Below, piece after piece: positions 10,516 to 21,020 of a stretch of 64,000 nt of DNA. The stretch comes from Mesorhizobium sp. YM1C-6-2 (lineage in GTDB: Bacteria; Pseudomonadota; Alphaproteobacteria; Rhizobiales; Rhizobiaceae), in NCBI RefSeq assembly GCF_003666685.1, contig NZ_RCIZ01000009.1, forward strand, positions 150,528 through 214,527, written 5' to 3'. Position numbers and translations under genes: made by a program. The notes under the pieces are model-generated. The model saw only the letters and a program-made list of their open reading frames with translations. It searched no databases and was not told the DNA's origin. Position 1 is the first letter of the stretch; the number at the start of each line of letters is the position of its first letter.

Positions 10516-11650
10516 GCGCGCAGGCATATCCCGCGGCGGCCGAAGCCGACGCCGCCCAGATCGTGCTCAATACGATCCGCCGGCCGGTGATCATGATCGG
10601 GCCGGAAGGCAACATCACCTTCGCCAATGCCGACGCCGAGGATTTTTTCCGGTCGAGCGCCGCGGCTCTTTCCCGCAAGACGCTCGCTCACTTCATGCCC
10701 TTCGGTAGCCCGATCCTGGCGCTGGTCGATCAGGTGCGGGCGCGAAAGGCGCCGGTGAACGAATACCGTGTCGACGTTTCCTCGCCGCGCGTCGGCATCG
10801 AGAAGATCGTCGACCTCTACGTTGCTCCCGTGCCGGAGTTTCCGGGCTCGGTTGTCGTGATGTTCCAGGAACGGTCGATGGCCGACAAGATCGACCGTCA
10901 GATGACGCACCGCAGCGCCGCCCGCTCGGTGACCGGCCTGGCGGCGATGCTGGCGCATGAGATCAAGAATCCGCTGTCGGGCATCCGCGGCGCCGCGCAG
11001 CTCCTGGAAACAGCGGTCTCCGATGAGGACAGGGCGCTGACGCGCCTCATCACCGACGAGACGGACCGCATCGTGTCGCTGGTCGACCGCATGGAGATCT
11101 TTTCCGACGAGCGGCCGATCGACCGCTATCCGGTCAACATCCACGTCGTCCTCGACCATGTGAAGGCGATCGCCGGGAACGGTTTTGCCAGCCAGATCAG
11201 GATCGTCGAGGATTACGATCCGTCGCTTCCGCCGGTCTATGCCAATCGCGACCAGCTCATCCAGGTGTTCCTCAACCTCGTGAAGAACGCTGCCGAGGCG
11301 GTCGGCAACAATCCGGAAGGCGAGATCACGCTGTCGACGGCGTTTCGTCCGGGCATTCGCGTTTCTTTTCCGGGCACGCAGGACCGCGTTTCGCTGCCGC
11401 TCGAATTCTGCGTGCGCGACAACGGCCCGGGCGTGTCGGAGGACATCCTACCTATCCTCTTCGATCCCTTCATCACCACCAAGCCGAACGGTTCCGGGCT
11501 GGGGCTTGCCCTTGTCGCGAAAATCGTCGGCGACCACGGCGGCATCATCGAGTGCGACGCGACACCGCGCGGCACGACCTTCCGCGTGCTGATGCCGGCC
11601 TGGAAAGAGGTTTCGGCTGCCCCTGGAGGCGAGACCGAAGGAGACAGCGA

Positions 11651-11654
<4 letters not shown>
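10512..11654 (+). CDS. ntrB: Nitrogen regulation sensor kinase NtrB
   Basis: Soluble histidine kinase and phosphatase of the nitrogen two-component system, 380 aa; it phosphorylates NtrC when nitrogen is scarce under control of PII proteins. A PAS domain covers about residues 15-110. The H-box [20 protein letters not shown] carries the phosphorylated His near residue 149. The ATPase part shows the N-box [22 protein letters not shown], and GSGLGLAL. There is no membrane segment. It overlaps dusB at the start and ntrC at the end by four bases each. Confidence 0.96.
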
Positions 11655-13111
<1,457 letters not shown>

Positions 13112-13183
13112 GGCCGCTTTGAAGCAATCCTGCGGTTGCCAGCCCTAGGTGTTGCCCTAAAAACACGTTGATAGTGTCTCTGA

Positions 13184-13199
13184 TGCCACGCTTGTTGCA
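13184..13199 (+). promoter_or_regulatory. Sigma-54-like -24/-12 element upstream of ntrY
   Basis: The sequence TGCCACG-CTTG-TTGCA fits the sigma-54 pattern TGGCACG-N4-TTGC(A/T) except that the -24 GG reads GC. It lies about 57 bases before the ntrY start and directly downstream of the sigma-54 activator gene ntrC. A direct repeat ATCGCCACAAT (about 13202 and 13227) sits between it and the start. The GC change hits an important position, so activity is doubtful. Confidence 0.35.
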
Positions 13200-13256
13200 G
13201 AATCGCCACAATGCGCTGCATAGATCGCCACAATTCACGTGCAACCGAAGCGGGCA

Positions 13257-15527
13257 ATGTCAGTCCAGGCACCGGCGATTCCAGACAGGTATTTCGACAG
13301 CGCTGCAACTGCCGATGGCCGGCGGCTGTTGGCGCTGCCGGGCGTTGTCGCGGTCATCGGAGCGCTGGTCACCGCGGCGATCTCCTTTGCGATCCTCGTC
13401 GGCGCCACGCCGATCGCCCCGGACGAAGCCACGACGATCGCGCTCATCATCATCAATGCGCTCTTCGTCGTCGTCCTGATCGCGCTCATCGGCCGGGAGG
13501 TCCATCGCATCGCCATGGCGCGGCGGCGCGGCAAGGCCGCCTCGCGCCTGCATGTGCGCATCGTCGCCATGTTCTCGTTGATCGCAGTGCTGCCGGCGCT
13601 GCTGGTGGCGATAATCGCATCGATCACGCTCGACATCGGCCTCGACCGCTGGTTCGAGATCCGCACCAAGACGATCATCAACTCGTCGCTGTCCATCGCC
13701 GAAGCCTATGTGCGCGAGAATGCGCGTAACCTGCAGGGCACGACGCTGTCGATGGCGAACGACCTCGACAATGCGCGTTCGCTTTACGGCCTCGATCGCA
13801 CCGGTTTTCGCGAATTCCTGAGCAAGCAGGCCGTCGGTAGGGCGCTTGCGCATGCGGCGCTCATCCGCGTCGACGGCTCCTTCATCATGAACGCGCAGAC
13901 GCGGTCGGACTTCGATATGCCGGAGCCGCCCGCCGAGGCCGTCGCCGAAGCCGCTGACGGCCAGCCCGTGCTGATCGAGCCGCGCACCAGCAACATCGTC
14001 GGCGCGATCATCAAGCTGCGCCAGATCGAGGACGCCTACCTCTACACGATCCGCCTTGTAGACCCCGAGGTGATCCGGGCGCGCCAGATCGTCACCGCCA
14101 ACACCAACGAATATCGCGGGCTCGAGGCCAACCGCCGGACCACGCAGATCGCCTTCGGACTGCTCTATCTCGGCCTGACGCTGATCATCGTCCTGTCGGC
14201 GATCTGGACCGGCATCGCGGTCGCCGACCGGCTGGTCCGGCCGATCCGCCAGCTGATCGGCGCAGCCGACGAGGTGGCGACGGGCAATCTCGACGTATCC
14301 GTGCCGGTACGCCCGTCGGACGGAGACGTCGCCTCGCTCGGCGATACTTTCAATAAGATGCTTCTGCAACTGAAGTCGCAACGCGACGAAATCCTGCGCG
14401 CGAAGGATCTCGTCGATGAACGCCGACGGTTCTCCGAGGCGGTGCTCGCCGGCGTGACAGCGGGCGTCATTGGCGTCGATCCCGATGGCACGATCACCAT
14501 CGTCAACCGTTCGGCCGAGACGATGCTCGCGCTGCCGGCCGAGGAGTCCCTCGGACAGAATCTGTCGACGCTGCTGCCGCATGTCGGCCGCGTCTTCGAG
14601 ATCGGCCGCAAGTCGGGGCGGCCGGTCTATCGCGAACAGGTGACGTTCTACCGTGCTGGGGCCGAGCGGACCTTCAACGTCCAGGTGACGATCGAGGGCG
14701 GCGACGACCCGCAAGGCGACATGTCCTATGTCGTCACCGTCGACGACATCACCGATCTCGTGCAGGCGCAGCGGTCGTCGGCCTGGGCCGACGTCGCGCG
14801 GCGCATCGCCCACGAGATCAAGAACCCGCTGACGCCGATTCAGCTCTCGGCGGAACGCATCCGCCGCCGCTACGGTAAGGTCATCACCGAGGATCGCGAG
14901 GTCTTCGACCAGTGCACCGACACTATCATCCGCCAGGTCGAAGATATCGGCCGCATGGTGGACGAGTTCTCGGCTTTTGCGCGCATGCCGAAGCCGGAGA
15001 TGAAGGTGATCGACATCCGCGAAGCGCTGCGGGAGGCGTCGTTCCTCATCGAGGTCAGCCGCACCGACATCAAGTTCGAGCGCGAGTTCGGCAACGAGCC
15101 GCTGAAGGGCACCTTCGACAGCCGCCTGATGGCGCAAGCATTCGGCAACGTCATCAAGAACGCCGCGGAGGCGATCGAGGCGGTCAACAAGGAAATCGGC
15201 GATACGGGCGCAATCCGCATCCGCGCGGACATGGCCGACGGCATGATCCGTGTCGACGTCATCGACAACGGAAAGGGCCTGCCTCGGGAGAACCGGCAAA
15301 GGCTGCTCGAACCTTACATGACGACGCGCGAGAAGGGCACCGGACTCGGCCTCGCAATCGTCAAGAAGATCGTCGAGGACCATGGCGGCCGGCTGGAACT
15401 GCATGACGCTCCGCCGGATTTCCATGGCGGGCGCGGCGCAATGGTCACCATGTTCCTGCCCGCTGCCGCAGCGGGCGCCTCGGCGGGAAACGATAGAGAA
15501 ATCGAGAAGGTAAGTGATGGCATCTGA
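13257..15527 (+). CDS. ntrY: Nitrogen regulation sensor kinase NtrY
   Basis: Membrane-bound histidine kinase, about 756 aa, partner of NtrX. The N-terminus has several hydrophobic segments (about residues 25-50, 60-80, 100-120 and 295-320) enclosing a periplasmic or extracytoplasmic loop. A HAMP domain (LVRPIRQLIGAADEVATG) and a PAS domain (residues about 390-500) follow, then the kinase core with H-box [20 protein letters not shown]-box NVIKNAAEAIE and GTGLGLAI. ATG at 13257 is preferred; a GTG 18 bases upstream is also in frame. The gene ends inside the start of ntrX. Confidence 0.95.
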   Translation: MSVQAPAIPDRYFDSAATADGRRLLALPGVVAVIGALVTAAISFAILVGATPIAPDEATTIALIIINALFVVVLIALIGREVHRIAMARRRGKAASRLHVRIVAMFSLIAVLPALLVAIIASITLDIGLDRWFEIRTKTIINSSLSIAEAYVRENARNLQGTTLSMANDLDNARSLYGLDRTGFREFLSKQAVGRALAHAALIRVDGSFIMNAQTRSDFDMPEPPAEAVAEAADGQPVLIEPRTSNIVGAIIKLRQIEDAYLYTIRLVDPEVIRARQIVTANTNEYRGLEANRRTTQIAFGLLYLGLTLIIVLSAIWTGIAVADRLVRPIRQLIGAADEVATGNLDVSVPVRPSDGDVASLGDTFNKMLLQLKSQRDEILRAKDLVDERRRFSEAVLAGVTAGVIGVDPDGTITIVNRSAETMLALPAEESLGQNLSTLLPHVGRVFEIGRKSGRPVYREQVTFYRAGAERTFNVQVTIEGGDDPQGDMSYVVTVDDITDLVQAQRSSAWADVARRIAHEIKNPLTPIQLSAERIRRRYGKVITEDREVFDQCTDTIIRQVEDIGRMVDEFSAFARMPKPEMKVIDIREALREASFLIEVSRTDIKFEREFGNEPLKGTFDSRLMAQAFGNVIKNAAEAIEAVNKEIGDTGAIRIRADMADGMIRVDVIDNGKGLPRENRQRLLEPYMTTREKGTGLGLAIVKKIVEDHGGRLELHDAPPDFHGGRGAMVTMFLPAAAAGASAGNDREIEKVSDGI

Positions 15528-16878
15528 CATTCTTATCGTCGACGACGAAGAGGACATCCGCGAACTCGTCGCGGGCATTCTGAGCGACGAGGGCCATGAG
15601 ACGCGCACCGCGCACGATGCCGATAGCGCGCTGGCGGCGATCGCCGACCGCGTTCCGCGGCTGGTCTTCCTGGACATCTGGCTGCAGGGATCGCGCCTCG
15701 ACGGGCTTGCCCTGCTCGACCAGATCAAGACCATGCATCCCAACCTGCCGGTGGTGATGATCTCGGGTCACGGCAATATAGAGACGGCCGTCTCCGCGAT
15801 CCGGCGCGGCGCCTACGACTTCATCGAGAAGCCGTTCAAGGCCGACCGCCTGATCCTGATCGCCGAACGCGCGCTGGAGACCTCGAAGCTCAAGCGCGAG
15901 GTTTCCGATCTCAAGCTGAGGAGCGGCGAGACCTTCGACCTGATCGGCATGTCGTCGGCGATGAGCCAGCTCAGGCAGACCATCGAGCGCGTTGCGCCGA
16001 CCAACAGCCGCATCATGATCGTCGGTCCTTCCGGGTCGGGCAAGGAACTGGCGGCGCGGGCGATCCATGCGCTGTCGTCGCGCAAGGGTGGCCCGTTCGT
16101 CACGGTCAACGCGGCGACGATCACGCCGGAGCGCATGGAGATTGAGCTCTTCGGCACCGAATCGAACGGCGGCGAACGCAAGGTCGGCGCGCTTGAGGAG
16201 GCGCATCGCGGCATCCTCTATCTCGACGAGGTGGCCGACATGCCGCGCGAGACGCAGAGCAAGATCCTGCGCGTTCTGGTCGATCAGCAGTTCGAGCGGG
16301 TAGGAGGCACCAAGCGGGTCAAGGTCGACGTCCGCATCATCTCCTCCACGGCGCAGAATCTCGAGGGCATGATCGCCGAGGGCCGCTTCAGGGAAGACCT
16401 CTATCACAGGCTTGCCGTCGTTCCCGTCATGGTGCCGGGGTTGGCCGAACGCCGCGAGGACATTCCCTATCTGGTCGACCATTTCATGAAGCAGGTGGCG
16501 CGCCAGGCCGGCATCAGGCCGCGCCGCATAGGCGACGATGCGCTAGCCGTGCTGCAGGCACACAACTGGCCGGGCAACGTCCGACAGCTCCGCAACAACA
16601 TCGAGCGGCTGATGATCCTCGTCCGCGGCGACGATGTCGAGGCGCCGATCACCGCCGACCTGCTGCCGGCCGAAATCGGCGACGTGATGCCGCGGGCGCC
16701 CAGCCAGTCCGACCAGCACATCATGGCGCTGCCGCTGCGCGAGGCACGCGAAATGTTCGAGAAGGAATATCTGATCGCGCAGATCAACCGTTTCGGCGGC
16801 AACATCTCGCGCACGGCCGAGTTCATCGGCATGGAGCGCTCGGCGCTGCACCGCAAGCTGAAGTCCTTGGGAGTGTGA
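15517..16878 (+). CDS. ntrX: Nitrogen response regulator NtrX
   Basis: Response regulator of the NtrC class, 453 aa from this ATG (a GTG three bases upstream is also possible). The receiver has the acceptor Asp in RLVFLDIWLQ (about D53). The AAA+ domain has Walker A GPSGSGKELAARAIH and Walker B GILYLDEVADM. At the place where NtrC has GAFTGA this protein reads ERKVGALEEA, so the sigma-54 contact loop is not conserved, as known for other alphaproteobacterial NtrX. The C-terminal helix-turn-helix is MERSALHRKLKSLGV. It overlaps ntrY by 11 bases. Confidence 0.95.
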   Translation: MASDILIVDDEEDIRELVAGILSDEGHETRTAHDADSALAAIADRVPRLVFLDIWLQGSRLDGLALLDQIKTMHPNLPVVMISGHGNIETAVSAIRRGAYDFIEKPFKADRLILIAERALETSKLKREVSDLKLRSGETFDLIGMSSAMSQLRQTIERVAPTNSRIMIVGPSGSGKELAARAIHALSSRKGGPFVTVNAATITPERMEIELFGTESNGGERKVGALEEAHRGILYLDEVADMPRETQSKILRVLVDQQFERVGGTKRVKVDVRIISSTAQNLEGMIAEGRFREDLYHRLAVVPVMVPGLAERREDIPYLVDHFMKQVARQAGIRPRRIGDDALAVLQAHNWPGNVRQLRNNIERLMILVRGDDVEAPITADLLPAEIGDVMPRAPSQSDQHIMALPLREAREMFEKEYLIAQINRFGGNISRTAEFIGMERSALHRKLKSLGV

Positions 16879-16879
16879 A

Positions 16880-16978
16880 GAGCGAATGGGGAGTAGCGAA
16901 TAGGGGGAACGGCTTGTCGCCCTCGTCCCTGTTCACTATTCCCGATTTGCCCTATTCGCTACTCCCTATCCGCTGCTC
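16880..16978. repeat. Imperfect inverted intergenic repeat
   Basis: Two arms of about 26-29 bases face each other across a loop. The core GGGAGTAGCGAATAGGG (16889-16905) is perfectly repeated in inverse orientation at 16950-16966, and the flanks also match in part (GAGCGAAT against the inverse of ATCCGCTGCTC). The element starts two bases after the ntrX stop and ends 18 bases before dat. It looks like one of the mobile palindromic intergenic repeats of rhizobia and may form a long hairpin in the transcript. Confidence 0.7.
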
Positions 16979-16996
16979 ACTTTTCCGAGGGGATCC

Positions 16997-17857
16997 ATGC
17001 CGCGCATAGCCTTTGTGAACGGACGCTACGTTCCGCACGCCGACGCTTGCGTGCATGTCGAGGATCGAGGCTACCAGTTCGCAGACGGCGTCTACGAGGT
17101 ATGCGAGGTCGCGCGCGGCTATATCATGGACATGCCGCGGCATCTTGGCCGGCTCGACCGCTCGCTGAAGGAACTGCAGATGGCCGCGCCGATGTCCCGC
17201 GGAGCCCTGGAGATCGTCATTGCCGAAGTGGTGCGGCGCAACGGCGTCAGGAACGGTCTGGTCTATCTGCAGGTGACGCGGGGCGTGGCGCGCCGCGACT
17301 TCCTGTTCCCGGCCGACACCAAACCGTCGCTCGTGATCATCTCCAAGAAGATCGACCCGGCCATCAACGCAAGGCGTGCTGAACAGGGCATCAAGGTCAT
17401 CACGGTGCCGGAGAACCGCTGGGAGCGGGTCGACATCAAGTCGGTCGGCCTGTTGCCGAACGTGCTTGCCAAGGAGAAGGCGAGGGCCGCCGGCGCGCAG
17501 GAGGCCTGGTTCGTCGATACCGAGGGCTATGTGAAGGAAGGCGGGTCCTCGAACGCATGGATCGTCACCGCCGATGGCGTGCTGGTCACCCGGCCGGCCG
17601 AGCACGGCATCCTGCGCGGCATCACGCGCACCAGCTTGTTCGAGGTTGCCGCCAGTCTCGGCCTGAAGATTGAGGAACGGGGCTTCTCCGTCTCCGAAGC
17701 CAAGGCGGCGCGCGAGGCGTTCATCACATCGGCCACCACCGTCGTCCTGCCGGTGGTGGAGATCGATGGCGCACCGGTCGCCAACGGCCATCCGGGAACC
17801 GTCGCACTTTCCTTGCGGGGGGCCTTTTTTGACGTTGCGGAAAAAAGGCTGGCCTGA
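16997..17857 (+). CDS. dat: D-amino-acid transaminase-like class IV aminotransferase
   Basis: PLP enzyme of fold type IV, 286 aa, annotated in related genomes as D-amino acid aminotransferase; it would interconvert D-amino acids and 2-oxo acids, for example D-alanine and D-glutamate. Features are the start RIAFVNGRYVPHADACVHVEDRGYQFADGVYE, the PLP-lysine region SVGLLPNVLAKEKARAAGAQ, and the cofactor-binding EGGSSNAWIVT. The ATG follows GAGGGGATCC. It lies between ntrX and hfq, the place it has in other rhizobia, although there a trkA gene usually sits between ntrX and dat. Confidence 0.88.
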   Translation: MPRIAFVNGRYVPHADACVHVEDRGYQFADGVYEVCEVARGYIMDMPRHLGRLDRSLKELQMAAPMSRGALEIVIAEVVRRNGVRNGLVYLQVTRGVARRDFLFPADTKPSLVIISKKIDPAINARRAEQGIKVITVPENRWERVDIKSVGLLPNVLAKEKARAAGAQEAWFVDTEGYVKEGGSSNAWIVTADGVLVTRPAEHGILRGITRTSLFEVAASLGLKIEERGFSVSEAKAAREAFITSATTVVLPVVEIDGAPVANGHPGTVALSLRGAFFDVAEKRLA

Positions 17858-17998
17858 TAACCGCAGGCGACGGAAAATATTGATGTCACGTCTGCCTGCC
17901 GTTGTTGACGGCAAGTGGGCGGTTTGTGTGCTTGACAGGCTCGGTTAAATTTGGCGCATTAGCTGCGCATTCTCGGGGATCGGCGAAAGATAAGAAAA

Positions 17999-18247
17999 AT
18001 GGCGGAACGCTCGCAAAATCTGCAGGATCTATTCCTGAACTCGGTCCGAAAGACCAAGAATCCACTGACGATCTTCCTCATCAACGGCGTCAAACTGACG
18101 GGCGTGGTCACCTCGTTCGACAATTTTTGCGTGCTCTTGCGCCGCGACGGGCACTCGCAGCTTGTCTACAAGCACGCCATCTCCACCATCATGCCGAGCC
18201 AGCCGGTTCAGATGTTTGATGGCGAGGAAGCCAGCCAGAGCGCCTGA
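17999..18247 (+). CDS. hfq: RNA chaperone Hfq
   Basis: An 82-aa Sm-like protein forming a hexameric ring that pairs small RNAs with mRNAs. Sm1 motif: [29 protein letters not shown]; Sm2 motif: [10 protein letters not shown]. The short acidic tail EEASQSA fits alphaproteobacterial Hfq. A possible -35 box TTGACA lies at 17932-17937, but no convincing -10 box follows at the usual distance. In rhizobia Hfq also controls nif gene regulators. hflX begins immediately after the stop codon. Confidence 0.97.
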   Translation: MAERSQNLQDLFLNSVRKTKNPLTIFLINGVKLTGVVTSFDNFCVLLRRDGHSQLVYKHAISTIMPSQPVQMFDGEEASQSA

Positions 18248-19648
18248 TTGGCACGGCAGAAGAACCCGGGCCCGGGGGCAAGCGAAGAATCAACCGCCAA
18301 GGCCGGTATAGACCGCGCCAAGGCGCCGACTCGCGCGGCCGTCATCGTCCCGGTTCTGCCTCGATCCTTCCGTGCGGATGACGAAACCGCCCAGAACCGG
18401 CCGCGGCTGACCCGGTCGGCCGATGCGCGGCACGAAGAAGCCGTCGGCCTCGCGCGCGCAATCGCTCTCAATATCGTCTACAGCGCCGTCGTCGTCGTCA
18501 ACGATCCGCGTCCGGCGACCTTGCTCGGCTCCGGCAAGGTCGAAGAGATCGCCGCGATCGTTGAGGAGGAGAAAATCGAGGTGGTCATCTTCGACCATCC
18601 GTTGACGCCGGTTCAGCAGCGTAACCTCGAAAAGGGCCTGGACGCCAAGGTACTGGACCGGACGGCGTTGATTCTGGAGATCTTCGGCGAACGGGCCCGG
18701 ACCAAGGAAGGCACGCTGCAGGTCGAGCTCGCCCACCTCAACTACCAGAAGGGCCGTCTGGTCAGAAGCTGGACCCACCTTGAGCGGCAGAGGGGCGGCG
18801 GCGGCTTTCTCGGCGGCCCCGGCGAAACGCAGATAGAAGCCGACCGGCGCGTCCTGCAGGACAAGATCGTCAAGCTGAAGCGCGAGCTGGAGACGGTGCG
18901 GCGGACACGCGACCTGCACCGCGCCAAGCGCAAGAAGGTGCCGTTTCCGGTGGTCGCGATCGTCGGCTACACCAATGCCGGAAAGTCCACACTTTTCAAC
19001 CGCTTGACCGGCGCCGGCGTGCTTGCCGAGGACATGCTGTTCGCGACGCTCGATCCGACGCTGCGCCGCGTGCGGCTGCCGCACGGCACGCCGATCATCC
19101 TGTCGGACACGGTGGGGTTCATTTCCGACCTGCCGACGCATCTGGTGGCGGCGTTCCGCGCCACGCTGGAAGAGGTGGTCGAGGCCGATCTGGTCATCCA
19201 CCTCAGGGATATAGCCGATCCCGACACCGCCGCGCAGGCGGAGGACGTCGAACGCATCCTCGGCGATCTCGGCGTCGATGCGGGCGACCGCAAGCGGGTG
19301 ATCGAGGTCTGGAACAAGATCGACCTGCTCGACGAGGGCAACCGGGCAAGGCTGCTTGCCGGGAAGGACACCGACAAGGCCGAACCGCCGATCGCGATTT
19401 CGGCGGTGACCGGCGAGGGGCTCGACGCGCTCGCAGCGCTCATCGAGCAGCGCGTTTCGGGCGATCTCCGGGAGATCACGGTCACGCTCCGTCCACACCA
19501 GCTCGGGCTGGTCGACTGGCTCTATCGCAACGGTGACATCGTCTCCCGCGAGGACAACGAGGACGGCAGCGTGTCGATCTCGATCAGGACGACTGAGGCT
19601 ACGCGCGAAGAGATCGACAGCCGGTTACGCAACAAAAACAAAGCGTAG
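18248..19648 (+). CDS. hflX: Ribosome-associated GTPase HflX
   Basis: GTPase that binds and splits stalled or hibernating 70S ribosomes, 466 aa. The N-terminal HflX domain includes DPRPATLLGSGKVEEI, and a helical linker holds the Gly-rich GGGGFLGGPGETQIEADRR. The G domain has G1 GYTNAGKSTLFNRL, G3 DTVGFISDLP and G4 NKID. The start codon is TTG, directly after the hfq stop; the absence of any spacer suggests translational coupling. The hfq-hflX pair is widely conserved. Confidence 0.95.
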   Translation: MARQKNPGPGASEESTAKAGIDRAKAPTRAAVIVPVLPRSFRADDETAQNRPRLTRSADARHEEAVGLARAIALNIVYSAVVVVNDPRPATLLGSGKVEEIAAIVEEEKIEVVIFDHPLTPVQQRNLEKGLDAKVLDRTALILEIFGERARTKEGTLQVELAHLNYQKGRLVRSWTHLERQRGGGGFLGGPGETQIEADRRVLQDKIVKLKRELETVRRTRDLHRAKRKKVPFPVVAIVGYTNAGKSTLFNRLTGAGVLAEDMLFATLDPTLRRVRLPHGTPIILSDTVGFISDLPTHLVAAFRATLEEVVEADLVIHLRDIADPDTAAQAEDVERILGDLGVDAGDRKRVIEVWNKIDLLDEGNRARLLAGKDTDKAEPPIAISAVTGEGLDALAALIEQRVSGDLREITVTLRPHQLGLVDWLYRNGDIVSREDNEDGSVSISIRTTEATREEIDSRLRNKNKA

Positions 19649-19654
19649 TCGGCT

Positions 19655-20479
19655 TCAGCTCACCTTTTTCGCCTGCTGCCAGAGCACCTCCATCTCGTCG
19701 AGCGAGGAAGCATCGAGGGTCCGGCCCGACGCTTCAAGCGCGCGTTCGACGTGATGGAAGCGGCTGCGGAATTTTTCATTGGTGCCCGACAGCGCCGCCT
19801 CTGAATCGACCTTCAGATGACGGCCGAGATTGACCAGCGCGAAGAGCACGTCGCCGAACTCGTCCTTGATGGAGGCCTGGTCGCCCTTCGCCATCGCCTC
19901 GCGCAATTCGCCGATCTCTTCCTCGATCTTGTCGAGGATGGGGCCCGGCTCGGTCCAGTCGAAGCCGACGCGGGCGGCCTTTTCCTGCAGTTTCAGGGCT
20001 CGGGTGAGGGCGGGCAAGGCAACCGGGACGCCGTCGAGGAAACCTTTGCCATGGTCTTCCGGGTCGAGGCCTCGGGCGACGCGCGCCTCGCGTTTCAGCG
20101 CCTTTTCCTCGGCCTTGATCTTTTCCCACATGCCCTTGGCCATGCCGGCGCTGCGGGCTTCCTCGTCGCCGAAGACGTGCGGATGGCGGCGGATCATCTT
20201 CTCCGTGATCGCCTGGACCACATCGCCGAAGGAGAATTCGCCGGCCTCCTCGGCCATCTGCGCGTGGTAGACGACCTGGAGAAGCAGGTCGCCGAGTTCC
20301 TCCCGCAGATCGTCCATTTCCCCGCGCGCGATGGCGTCGGCGACCTCGTAGGCTTCCTCGATCGTGTAGGGGGCGATGGATGAGAAGTCCTGTTCGATGT
20401 CCCAGGGACAGCCGGTCCTGGGGTCGCGCAGGGCGGCCATGATTTCGATGAGGCGGGAAATGTCGCGGGAGGGCTTCAT
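19655..20479 (-). CDS. mazG: Nucleoside triphosphate pyrophosphohydrolase MazG
   Basis: House-cleaning enzyme that hydrolyses NTPs to NMP and pyrophosphate, 274 aa with two MazG repeats. The first repeat has the metal-binding EEAYEVADAI and the EELGD pair (about residues 37-65). The second shows EEIGELREAM and KDEFGDVLFALVNLGRHL (about residues 190-225). The opening LIEIMAALRDPRTGCPWD is the classic MazG start. It is convergent with hflX, with six bases between the stops. Confidence 0.95.
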   Translation of the reverse strand: MKPSRDISRLIEIMAALRDPRTGCPWDIEQDFSSIAPYTIEEAYEVADAIARGEMDDLREELGDLLLQVVYHAQMAEEAGEFSFGDVVQAITEKMIRRHPHVFGDEEARSAGMAKGMWEKIKAEEKALKREARVARGLDPEDHGKGFLDGVPVALPALTRALKLQEKAARVGFDWTEPGPILDKIEEEIGELREAMAKGDQASIKDEFGDVLFALVNLGRHLKVDSEAALSGTNEKFRSRFHHVERALEASGRTLDASSLDEMEVLWQQAKKVS

Positions 20480-20619
20480 GGGGTGATGCTAGCCTTGTTG
20501 TGCAGTGCCGCGAAATGCGTTTTGCACGGATGCAAGATTTTCCACAATTCCACTGTCATGTCCTTGTCGGGCCGCCACGGCGTTCCTATTCATGACTGAT
20601 CCGAGCGCGGCAAGCGGGA

Positions 20620-20955
20620 ATGTTGCAGATGCTGATGGAAGGCACCGGAGCGGCTGCGCCGCTTGCGTTCTTCGTCCGCCGCTGGCGCCGGCAGGTGCCG
20701 CTCGGAATGCTGTTCTGGCGCGACATGGTCGTCGTCGGGACGGCGCTGAACCTCGCCACGGCCTTCGCCGGCCTCATGGCACTGGGCTTCAAGGCCGATC
20801 TCGCAGTCGCGATCCTCATCTTCCACGCGCCGCTTCCCTACAATTTCTTCATCGTCGGGGCGATCTGGCGAACCGCCGATCTCGCGGACAGGGCGAAGGC
20901 ATCGTCGGCACGGCTGGGCGCCCTGGCATGGCTGGTGGCCGCAACCATCCTTTGA
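20620..20955 (+). CDS. Hypothetical membrane protein
   Basis: A 111-aa protein with two or three hydrophobic segments (about residues 34-58, 62-84 and 97-110) and an Arg-rich N-terminal loop (VRRWRRQ), suggesting a small inner-membrane protein. I do not recognise a family. The ATG has the ribosome-like AAGCGGGA before it. It stands alone between mazG and the amidase gene, 65 bases before the latter. Confidence 0.6.
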   Translation: MLQMLMEGTGAAAPLAFFVRRWRRQVPLGMLFWRDMVVVGTALNLATAFAGLMALGFKADLAVAILIFHAPLPYNFFIVGAIWRTADLADRAKASSARLGALAWLVAATIL

Positions 20956-21020
20956 GTGCGGCGGCACGAGGCGCCAGCGCAACTTGCCGCCACCAGCCGA
21001 GTCGGGCTACGCCGTCAAAC

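Noticed and set aside
13260..15743. Very long antisense open frame (827 codons) opposite ntrY and ntrX
   Set aside because: It is a GC-bias shadow of two well identified genes, with Asp/Arg/His-rich composition and no domain. The same applies to the long antisense frames at 3664-5211, 11237-12883, 31875-33887 and 41600-42727.
20505..21020. Upstream extension of the acetamidase frame
   Set aside because: The frame is open but overlaps the small membrane protein gene and reads as Arg/Ala/Pro-rich noise; family similarity begins at the ATG at 21021.
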